Of a stretch of 64,000 bases of DNA, positions 13,603 through 25,600 are shown one piece after another. Positions within the stretch are counted from its first letter, which is position 1; the number at the start of each line of letters is the position of its first letter. Both the position numbers and the translations under genes were made by a program. Source of the DNA: Aquila chrysaetos chrysaetos (taxonomy: Eukaryota > Chordata > Aves > Accipitriformes > Accipitridae); assembly GCF_900496995.4 (NCBI RefSeq), contig NC_044014.1, positions 11,000,501 through 11,064,500 of the forward strand, written 5' to 3'. A model generated the notes under the pieces. The model saw only the letters and a program-made list of their open reading frames with translations. It had not been told where the DNA came from and ran no database searches.

Positions 13603-16600
13603 CTAGCAAGTAAAAATAAAGACATGTAAATCAAAAGGGTAGTTAAAGCAAGGATGTATTTACCTAAATTGTTCACAAATACTACGAAATATTCCTTCTT
13701 TATCAACAAAAATGTTTTTTATTCTGCAATATATAAACAATTCATCAAAATCTTTACACAGCCTTAAGTCAACAAAGAAGTGACAAAATTAATGACGTTA
13801 ACACCTAGAAGGAATTATTCTAGTCAAACATTTCTGGATTTCAATTCCAAATGTGATGAATACATTTTATTAAAAGAAAACAGTAAAACTGAGGTTAAAT
13901 AACTTCCTGTAAATGAGCATAGTTCAGAAGAAAGCCTACCTCCACCTAGATGTGTGGGTTTGGAAACCCTTGGCTGAAAAAGGTGTTTTGTTTATTTTTA
14001 TACACACCAACACAAACATATGTGTGTATATATATACATGTATATGTGTATATACGTGTGTGTGTGCATATATATACATGTTTAAAGTTTTATTTACCAC
14101 CAGCCTCTATGTTTAATAAAATAATTCTTGTTCTTTTAAATACTGCTTACTCAGCAGAATTACAAAGCCTGAACTGACTGCCTAAATCTACATCCCAAAT
14201 CTGTATGTAGGTATATCAAACAGCCGAATTTCAGAGTTTAATGACAATACTATTCAAGAACTTGCATACAGTTGGATGCATTAAAATGTCAGAGATAGAA
14301 TACATCTTTCAAAAGCTTTTTCTATTTATTCTTGCCTTGTAGAATACTAAGCAGCCTCAAACACAAGAATACGGCACAGAGGTACAGAAAATCAAAAGGA
14401 GTAATAAACCAGGGCTGAGCTGCCTGCTAATTACCTGCCCACTGGGTCATAGAGCCTCCTCTACATGGTGCTGTCTGTTCGGGGATTCTATTTTGCACAG
14501 CTGAAGAATCTCTTACCTGCCTTTAAAATCTTTGCAACTTACTTTAAAAAGATAAAAGAATATCTCTCCTTGGTTGCTGTAGGCACCTGAAACAATATTT
14601 ACTCACCTCCTACTGATCTCAGTTGAGCAATATGGCATGGGAACAGAGATGGCTTTCAATTAGGGTCCCAAGCTACTGGTTACAGGTCTTCACAAGGGAC
14701 AGCTACACTTTATTCCTATGTAATCGCTTGCTTACACTTTGAAATTTCATCTTCATATCATAAGAAAAGCATCTGAATTTAATCAATGGAATTACCAGAT
14801 ACTCGAAAGTCATTCCGCCTGATCTATTCTGATAATACAAAATTATATTCAATAATAAACTGTAAAACAGACTTTAATTAAATAGTCAGTAATGAATTGA
14901 AACGTACAAAGCAATTTCTAATTCTACCCAGTTCTTTGGCTCAGGCTTAACTTTCCAAAGTAGTATTATAAATGAAACCGATAGCTGGAATTAATGGATT
15001 ATTTCTTATCAATTTCACCTGAATATATTTGATCTCAGATATTCTATAAACATAGAAAACATTCCTCTTTATATATATAATTATATATGCAAGCTCAGGA
15101 TATTTTAAGGAAAACTCAATTCTTATCTATTATATAAAAATGAAACCATCTCCCAGTGAATACAGAATTTGCAGCAAGGATCAGACCACAGTCCATGAAA
15201 TCCAAAATATTCTTTCTAAAGAGTCAGTATCAGAGAGTGTAAGGTCCAAGGAACAATGATGAAGCATGCATATTTAGACTGACCAATGTTTAACACCTTT
15301 TTTTTTCGTCATGAGATTAAATGGGTACACTTTGTGGCTGGGCTGATAAATTTCCATGCAAAGTCATGCAGAAGATAGTGGTCCAGGTGGGTGTGGACCT
15401 AAATGCAACCTAATTCCATGCATATTCACGTTCAGGCCTCATATTATTGGTCATAAAACCATATTTTTCATACACAAGCAAGAACAGAGCTAAATTCTAC
15501 TTAAAGCTAAAAATAACCTGGCACTTAAATCTCAAAACATCTGTAGAAGCTCAAATTTTCTTCAGAAAACCTACAAGCTCTGTTATTGCTGATGTTCAAA
15601 CTTGCCACCACAGTGGTGAAGCTGAGTATTTTGGCACCTAACTCTTGCCCAAATTCACAAACCAGGCCCCATCATTAAAGCTCCTCAGGGGTTTAACCTC
15701 GTAGCTTTGCTCCTAACAATACCCAGTACACTCCCAGTACCAAATACAGCATAAAGCAGAGCAGCCACTGGTATTTCCACTCAAAATACAACAAAGTAAA
15801 GTAGTGCTGCTGATGTTGTCCATTGAGACCCCAAAATAAGTCTCCCCCTCCCGCAGGAACTTTTCCATATGAAATTGCTCTGGACAGTTGCTAGCATTTT
15901 ATGAAACTTGTAAGCTTTGCTGTTTTATTCTGATTCTAAAGTCCTGGAACTAAAAGAGAGACCTATACTAAAAAAAAAAAGGTGTCTAGATAAGAATAAC
16001 CTAGCATTTGCAACACAACAATTTTGCTATGTGTCTTTCATAAAACATAAAGGCAAATAACACACAGACAGTTTTTTCTTCTTAAAAGTACAATTTCACT
16101 CAAAAATGCTAATTCCAGCTCTTCTAGCACATGCTGGATTTTATACTCAAAGAATTTCCCTAAGGTTATCACAACATTCACCTTTCTTAAAAACCTGTTA
16201 AAAATAACATTCAGATACTCCACACAGGATGTAGAACGACAGGATTTCTCTCCAGAGATCTCTTACTCAACAGCGCTGGCTTGAAAAGGCAGCCTGAGAG
16301 TCTGAAAGTTTTGGTGTCAGTTCTGCACATAGATCGAATCAATTACACTAGTGATTTTACCCAAACAAAGCAGACAGTGTTTTAAAACAATCAATGGTTA
16401 GTCAATGTAAATAAATTATCTCTACAATAATATTTATCATACATGAGAGTGTTAATTCCTAGCCAAGTAAGAAATAAAACAAAATCAGCTAAACCCAGCT
16501 CTGACTATACAAGACAATGAAGCAAACCAATGTATGAAAACTATCAGTAGCAAGGAATTAGGTTTGTTTTGATTTTCTACTGTAGCCTTCAGTTTAAAAG

Positions 16601-19600
16601 AGGATCTTTTTAATCAGTTCTGTTATTAGCAGGTTTGTTCAAATTGATTTTTAAACCCAAGCCTTGACATTAATCACAAACATGTTAGGTAATTGCTTAA
16701 AGCCAATAATTGAATTAAGCACCTGTCTAGCAGCATTAGCAACAAGATCTAAAACAAAAGCGTGAAAGAAAAGCCAGTACATTAAATGAAGATCATCATT
16801 AGGATAAAAGTACAGATACAGGATTTACTTTTTAATCTTATAATAAATACAAATTTAGATGATCTGTTTCTGACATAAGAAGTAATGAGCCATTAACTCA
16901 ATTTCTGCTCCATCCAATCTAACTTTGAATAGAAAACCAAATTTGAATGATTTTTCATCAGACCACCCATACTACAATTTCCCTGTACTGCTATGCTTTT
17001 TTGCCATGTCAAGTTAGTGAAAAGGAGATGAAAAACATTTCTAGATTTTACTTTCTTTCAGCTGTTTAAATATGAAAGTGCCCAAAAGGCCTTAATATAT
17101 CTTCAGAACATCCTCATGAGATGGGACAGTAATTTTACATGATTCTCACTGAGAATACCAAATCAGAGAGGTTAGGTGCCTTGCCATCCTCACCGGGTAA
17201 ACCTGCAAGGAGTCATCCCAAGATCCAGCTTTCTTGGATGCTATTCCAATGCTCTGGTCTACAAGACTCATTTAATTCTTAAACCAAAAGCACCAGGTAT
17301 GTCAACAAACACTCTAGAGACCTTTTTCTTTCTATGCCACTTAAAAAAAGTGAATTTCAGTACTACTGTTTAGTTAGTAACCAAATCATTGATTCAAGCT
17401 GCTCAATTATATGAACTTTCAGGCTAGGACAACTAATTTCCTTTCCCTATTCTAACAGTCAGATTATATTTCTGACACTAGATAGACAAACTCACTTGCA
17501 AGCAATAAACAAAAGCAACTTCAGGCAAGGAACTATTGGCCTTGTGGGAAGAAGTCAGTTTCAACTGTCACCAACACCTTTGCTCAGTTACTCCATGTCG
17601 TGGTTTAACCCCAGCCAGCAACTAAGCACCACGCAGCCGCTCACTCACTCCCCCCCACCCAGTGGGATGGGGGAGAAAATCGGGAAAAGAAGTAAAACTC
17701 GTGGGTTGAGATAAGAACGGTTTAATAGAACAGAAAAGAAGAAACCAATAATGATAATGATAATACTAATAAAATGACAACAGCAATAATAAAAGGATTG
17801 CAATGTACAAATGATGCGCAGTGCAATTGCTCATCACCTGCCGATTGACACCCAGTTAGTCCCCGAGCGGTGATTCCCCGTCCCCACTCCCCCCAGTTTA
17901 TATACTAGATGTGACGTCACATGGTCTGGAATACCCCTTTGGCCACTTTGGGTCAGCTGCCCTGGCTGTGTCCCCTCCCAACTTCTTGTGCCCTTACAGC
18001 CTTCTTGCTGGCTGGGCATGAGAAGCTGAAAAATTCTTGACTTTAGACTAAACACTACTTAGCAACAACTGAAAACATCAGTGTTATCAACATTCTTCTC
18101 ATACAGAACTCAAAACATAGCACCGTACCAGCTACTAGGAAGACAATTAACTCTATCCCAGCTGAAACCAGGACACTCCACATCTACAAAACTTTTACTT
18201 TTATACGCCATCCAGATGGAGGACATAACAGGCTGCAATGGGAACAAAATAAAAAAAAAAAAAAAGTCACAGTTGCTTAACCCATATTGCTTTCTTCTGT
18301 CAGTGCAAACCACTAACTAATGCTTAGTTAACATATATACTCTTCTTGGATCACTAACCCACACTATCATTGCCCCCTTGACCTCAAACAACTAAATATC
18401 TTTATGCCTCACTTGCTAAGTTTTTTTATTCAGTTTTGGGCCCCTCACTACAGGAAAGACATTGAGTTGCTGGAGCGTGTTCAGAGAAGGGCAACGAAGG
18501 TGGTGAGGGGCCTGGAGCACAAGTCTTACGAGGAGCGGCTGAGGGATCTGGGGTTGTTTAGCCTGGAGAAAAGGAGGCTGAAGGGAGACCTTATTGCTCT
18601 CTACAACTACCTGAGAGGAGGCTGTAGTGAGGTGGGTGCTGGTCTCTTCTGTCAGGTGGCTGGAGATAGGACGAGAGGAAATGGCCTCAAGTTGCGGCAA
18701 GGGAGATTTAGGTTGGATATTAGGAAAAATTTCTTTACTGAGAGGGTTGTCAGGTATTGGAACAGGCTGCCCAGGGAAGTGGTTGAGTCACCATCCCTGG
18801 AGGCACTCAAAAAGCGCGTAGACGGGGTACTCAATAACCTGGTTTAGTGGGCATGGATGATGGTTGGACTCGATGATCTTGAAGATCTTTTCCAACCTAA
18901 ATGATTCTATGATTCTATAAAAGAGAAAAAAAGTATCTACTGGTCTACAACACAATCAGACAGATTAAATCCAGTAGATGCATGGGTCTTACAAGAAAAA
19001 AATGAACAGTCCGGGTGTGTAAATATTTAATTCAACTCCTAAAGTAAAAGACCTAATCCACAACTCAAAGCCTGTAGCAGCCTGTAATAGCTTACAGCAA
19101 TAATGCAAACCCTAAATCGCTTATCACAAGATTAAAAAAGGATACACTTCCCTTCGGTATTTCATATCCTCAAATAAGAACTATTTCAAAAATATTATTT
19201 CATTTTCTAACATATTATTGTTAAGTATTTCTAGGGCCTCATGTGTGTTAAACGTTACCACTAATGATCCTATTATTTTCCCTAGGAATTTGCAGTTAAC
19301 ATATGAAAAGCCAGAACGTACCAGTTCCCTTGCTTCTTCGAGCTGTTTCTCAACATTTGCAACCATCTGCTTCTTCTCATCTGAAATAGAATTGTGAAAA
19401 TACCAATATAATTGTGCTCTTGCCATGGAAGAAAAACATATAATTTCAAAAGCTTATATGTATCAGTTAAAACTGACTCAAGGGATTTATTCTGTGTGAC
19501 ATCATCATGCACTGTGATACCCACATTAGTAATTAAAAAAAAACAAACAAAAGAGACTGGAGAATCCTTGAAGTCTTCTGCTTTGTTATGCAGCATTTGC

Positions 19601-22600
19601 TAGTTAGGAAAGCAATTACAGCTGCTCCAGGTGTAGGAGTTATGCCTCAGCAGGCACTTGCTGGGTGTACACAAATGCAAGAAAAGGCACATACTTACTC
19701 CAAATGGAAAAAAAAACATGGTTTAAGAACAAAGGCTTATCCTATTTATTTGCAAAATATGAGATGCACAAAACCAAGCATCCCACTTACAATGAATCCA
19801 GGTACTGAAGAAAAATGAGGTTTCTATTCCCCTGCTCCTAGGCTGGGTCTAGAACCATTTCTTTTGCTTCAACAGAAACAAAATGAAATGCCGTGGGAAC
19901 TACAAGAAAACCACTGTCTTTTAGCAGCAGTAAAAATTTGAACTAGTAATAAAAGATGAAAATTTTAAAAAATTAAAATCAGTTATAAGCTATATGTACC
20001 AATCATCATCTGCCAGGTTCCCCAACAAGTCTATATCCCAGCTATAGAGAGCATGTCTGACTTTCGACCTGCCTCTAACCATCCCTTCTCAGGCAGAGAA
20101 TCCAATATTAACTGAGATTCAGTGTCACATCTGCCAAATATTCCAACTGCTTGACCACTTGGTTTGTTACAGCACGAAAGGGGACTTGCTGAGGAATATT
20201 CAGTCACTGGTTAATAAAAAGTCCCCACATTGCATAATTACTGTGGGCATTCAGGGGCTTCAATAGTACTTCAATTTCCGTTGCCTTTTGCATCACCTTG
20301 TGCCCTTCTCATGGCCAAATCTTCCATCCTTCAGACTGTAAATCCACCCATTGTCTCAATGAAGTTAACAGCAAAACTCTGCACATACAACCCTTTATAC
20401 CACTGTTTGTTTGAAACCAAAAGCATCATGAGACCTCTGTGCTGGTGGTTTGCCTGATAAAAAGTGAATTGCACAAAAGTATGTCCAGTCATTGCTCCTC
20501 AGAGATCACTATGGATACGTCTACGTTGGCACAAGAGACTTTATTGTGTATCTTCAAACTTCACAGTTTTCTTTTTTAGCCTGAATTCCTTTGCTTCTCT
20601 TCCACATGATGTCTTTGTATCATAAAATTGACAAATTAAAGACCAAAAGGGACAATGTGATGATCTTTGATCCTCTGCATGCCACAAGCTACTGAATTTC
20701 AAGAGGGAACCCCTTTATTAAATGTACATAATTTAGCCTCTCACAGGCTGAAATGCTTTATTTTTAAGCAGGCTTAGTGCCACAGGCAGGAATTAGGGAT
20801 GCTGAGGTAGCAACCAAAACCAGAATTTTTGCCACATAAAGTAAAATGTGCCCTTAAAACAACCTTCTTTAAAAGCAACAGAACTACCTCTGAAAGGACT
20901 GTATTGCTACAGAGTTTTTGGTGAAACATCCCCAGCTTAAGCAAGTCATGTTTAAGATAATGCAGAGATTTTTGCAAATAACCAGCTGACTTCTGAGGAT
21001 ACACCGTCCCGCATATGGCAGATTCACAAGAACAAATTACATGCACCGAGTTATCACCGAAGAAGCTCCTATAGTATTGTAGAACATGTGGGTAATTCAT
21101 TTACAGTCCAAAACCAAGACTATAGTCTGAGATCCTTCACTAGCGGAAAATTCCTCTCGGAGAAGCCGGAGTTTGCAAGAACGTGTTACAGCCAACTGGA
21201 GAGGCAGCAAAGACTCCTTCAGAGATTGAACTGGATAAGCAAGTGGTCCAGTGCTGATGAGGTTCACCTAAAGTTGAGACTGTCTCAGGCTCTGACTCCA
21301 CTATATCCTATATTAACAAATCAAGGTGTTTCTGGGTGGCAGCAGTAAGAACTGAACAACACTACTTCTGGCAAAACATAGGCAGAATACCATCTCGAAG
21401 AACACTGAAGCCCTCTGAGTAAAGGCAACTCTGCCAGTGACACAAGTGATAAGGAGGCACTTAAATCCTCCCACAAATTAAAAGTTAGAGCTCACCTCTA
21501 AGTCCTTCCAGTTTCCCTTCTTAACCTTGAAAGAGGCCCAGAATTTCATCAAGTAATCCTCTCTACAAAGCTAAAGCCATGGAAAAACAGCACCTTTCTT
21601 GCAAATCTGGAATTCACACTGCCACATCTGGCGGATTCTACTACAGCAGATGTAGGAAATGCTTATTTCTGTGCAGCACTTTTACTTCTCTGCTAGCAAT
21701 GTCTGTCTTTAATTCCCCACCAGGTTCTCATTATGGCCAGAAAACATAATGGTTAGTGTTTTATCTTCCTAACATAACTAAACCCAAAAGAAAAGAGAAT
21801 CTGCCGCTTGTTTGCCTGCACATTTCAATTTTCCTACCCAGCATCCCAAAACACCTCTCTTCTTTCCTTCATTTGGAGGCGGGCAAGATGACGATGGACA
21901 AAAGGAAAAACAATGTAAGATATGAAACACACAATACCATTTTATTGAAGGTGAAATAAAATTTAAAAATATAGCAGCATAAAATAAATGTACTATAGCA
22001 ATTTCAGTATTTCCCTGAGTTTTACTGGATTACAATTTCCATGCACATTAAGTAAGCTGAAATTTAGGGATATAAAGTTGAGGTTTGGGGGAAGATAATT
22101 CATGCTGTACAAATTCTGTGTGTAATTGTGATTACAAAAATTACCTAGCACTCCACCTACCAGTAAGATCTTACCTACCCACAGAGATATTAAGCTACAG
22201 ACCTTTGGTAGGGAAAACCCATTAGTACACAAGGAGGTCTGGCTGAAACTGCTCCTATAAAATTGAGGAGCTATTCAAATGATCTTCAATGGTTTAGTTA
22301 ATTAAACTTTAACCCAACTCCAGAGTTGCATTTTAACATTGTCCCAGATTTATCAATACGTCATCACCCAGCTGGTGACCAGAGCAACTGCTGGGAGCGA
22401 GGCCTACTGACAAGAGGCCTTTGTTGTTCCTTCAAATACAGATGTGCGAGCAGGCCCATGGCAACATCCCGGCACTGCAGCTTTGGAGCAATATTTTCAC
22501 GGATTTCCAGGAAAGCAGCTGAACTTGTTGCAACTGCTGATCCTCTAGGGCACACAATACCATGTAGTCCCCAGAGCAAGAAGGGGTGGCAGGATCCAGC

Positions 22601-25600
22601 AGGGTCACTTTGGTAAGGAAAAGCAAGCTTACCAAAGTATCACCCACTTGGTTTTGCTCTCCTCTCTTCCTCTAGCCGCATCCATGTAAAATCCTGGTGG
22701 GAGCATGCTGCCGGGAGCCACTTGCCTGCAGGAGTGCCAATACCTCTAGGCCTGTTGTTGATATCAGCAACAAAGCATGAACTGCTACAACACTGTCAAT
22801 CAGAAAGCACTTGCTGGAATGGTTTTCAAACCATTTACTTTCAGTTTTACTGCCACGGTTAAGCTAAGGAAACAACTTATTTCACAGTCAGAACCCCCAT
22901 AGAAAGGAGGGCACAATATCCACAGGATGACTTGCTCGGAAACGACAGATGAGGTCAGAGGGAGTTACTCAGAGTAAGAGAAGCTTGCTACTAATCTAGT
23001 AGATCAGGACAAACAAGTTACAATCCAATTAAAGATCCTCATATTACTAACTGTATTACTCCACTGCATCTTAGTAGTTTTCAATCTGCCTACTTGATCA
23101 TTTCCTTAAATACACTTCCATCATATGAAATAATGAAAAGGGGTTTTTATAACTTTTTTCTTAATTCAGAATTGATGATATCCTTTAAAGAAAATAAAAA
23201 ACAATGCTCCATCAAATATGTCTAAATTTAGAATAGAATTTTTATCTCCACATTGCCAGACAGAATGTCCTACAGAAAATATTGCACGTAGCTTGTATAA
23301 TTTAACTGGTCAAACTGACAAAATACGGATAAATATAAAGACTGGAAACAAAACTGTTTCTTTCCTCTGGGTAAAGATTGCAAACAAAGAAATCCATTCT
23401 GTGTTTGTACACAAGGTTGTATCACTTTCTTAAAAGAAACAAGCTTTTACTACATTCTCCTCAGTTCTTTCGGCTTTGCATTTGCATTAGTCACTCTTTT
23501 GTCTCCCAACATACAGCAGTCACAGAAAGGCAAAAATCTGCCTACAAGTGTAGAAAGATAACACAGCACTGGTTTGATCTCACAACGAATGAAGAGATTA
23601 AAAATGTCTGAACCAAGACTGAACAGTCTCATTGCTTGTGGAATTGCTTCTTTTTATTAGTACATGCCAAAGAAGAGACCGAGTAACAAAGGGCTTCGGT
23701 TCATAGACCACTTGCAGATTTCGCTACACTGGCTGAGGTGGTTTCTATGTTCACCACTGCCAGAACTTACTGTCTAACAGCAGAGACAAATGGAACAACA
23801 CATGCATTTCTCTCTTTGGGTTATAAAACTGGGTTCAAGAGGCACAACATAATGAGCCAGATCTGAAATGGAGACAGTAAACTCCAATACAGGGATACAA
23901 CAGAAAATTAAAGGTGGGACTTTCTTCAGCTAAATCTGTTAGAGACTGAAGTACAGTGCTTTGATTGCCCAGTAGAAAAAGCAGGTATCAAGTATTAGAA
24001 GAATGACAGCACTCAAATCTAAAACCATCACAACCCAGAGGTTACTGTGCTGGGAAAAGACTAAGTATCACCATTTGCACTTATAAAACTCTCTTTCAGA
24101 TCAAGCAATCAAAATTTATATAAATTTTTGGTCAAATCACAAGACAGATGTTTCTCTGAAATACCAAGGAACATTAATAAAAGACATCAGCCAATGATCT
24201 TCGTTCTTCAAAGACCTGCAGCAGCATCACAGAAAATCTATTTAAAAGCCATTTCTCTATTTAGAAGACTTTCTTTAATTCTCCAGATGATGTTTGCCTC
24301 AACAGAAGACATTTCTTCCCAAGATGTTCTATTGTCCCTGCTGCTTATTGTTTCTGTAGTATCAGAGTGCCTTTGTTACATTTCTTGCTGAACTATTCAC
24401 GCATTTGTGACAATAGGATTGTTTGTTGAGCCATCATCCTCCTAGAAGACAAGACAGCATCAAGTCCTGACAACACCAAATGCAGGAATGTTGCAAAAAC
24501 AAGTAACCAGTATTTCTCCAACTGAACGCGAAGCTTACAGCAGGTCCATCTTGGGCAGCGGAAGGAAATAAACCAGTCACTAGACTTCAGGAGATCTCTC
24601 TGTATTACGCAGAAGTAGCACAAGTCCTTACACCTTTCATCCTGCTTCTTCCAGCGTGGAGGAAGAAGGCCATCAGCAATCTCTCTCAAATCACTGCTGC
24701 TGAAAACTGCCACCTCACGTGCATCTTTCCTCATGTCCCCCTCCCACCTCATAATCCTCTTTTTGAGGCTCTCCCAGCCATCTCCACAAGAACTAACTGG
24801 AACTTCTGGTGATGAAGAAGCAAAGATCTTGCAAATACTCCTATTAAGAAACAAGGGAAAAATGTATATTTAAAATATTTCTGATTAAAGTGTTCAGCAT
24901 AGTTAGATTTTTTTTTTTCTCCAGGTGGTCAAATGCCTCTATTAGCTAAGACTGCAATTTGTTTTGAAGTCATATGTGACTTTTTTTGCCGATGAAAGAC
25001 AGAACAGCCCTGAAAACTGAAGCAGTGCACTCACTCATAAATGTACAGTGCAAGAAGTAGCTATAACGCAAGCCAGTCTAAAGTGTGCATGACAGCCTCA
25101 AAACCTAACATGGAAAAGGCACCCCTTAATAAAAAAAAAATAAAAAAAAAAAATTTAACCTTTGTCTTATCTTGAGACCATTTAGCCCAGTACCATACTA
25201 CCAGTCCCTCAGGGAACACGCATTCTTTCTCCTCTTGAGAGGACAGCAAATTCTAAAAAAGCCTTCTAATGGCCCCATAAAAGAATCATGATTTCAAAGC
25301 CTGCTGCTTCGAGGCTATGTCACTGTTTAAGACAATACTCTTTAAACATCTCGTATTTAAGCTCCAAAGTCTCCCTAAGTGAATCAGGGAGAGTGATTCA
25401 AGGAGAGGATTATGGAAATCCACTACTACTAAGCAGAATATTCTTCCTACTATTGAACAGACACTGATGACTTCCAAAATCTATACAATTAGGAAATTAA
25501 ATTTCTATTCTTTTTCCGTAAATCAGTGTAGCATTACTGATTTCGGAAGAGGAGCCAGTAGTGTATTTATGATGTCTCCCTGTTCCTACAAGAGATCCCT

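Larger units (their letters stand above)
13603..19321 (-). other. VTI1A: VTI1A intron 2
   Basis: 5.7-kb intron. Contents seen: a TG/TA microsatellite (14018-14080), a solo LTR (17596-18175) and a CR1 3' end (about 18430-18918). The remainder is AT-rich and featureless to me. Confidence 0.85.

Noticed and set aside
13913-14177. Two overlapping plus-strand frames
   Set aside because: They are produced by the TG/TA microsatellite.
18404-18847. 147-residue plus-strand open frame as a host gene
   Set aside because: It is the end of a CR1 reverse transcriptase, annotated as a mobile element.
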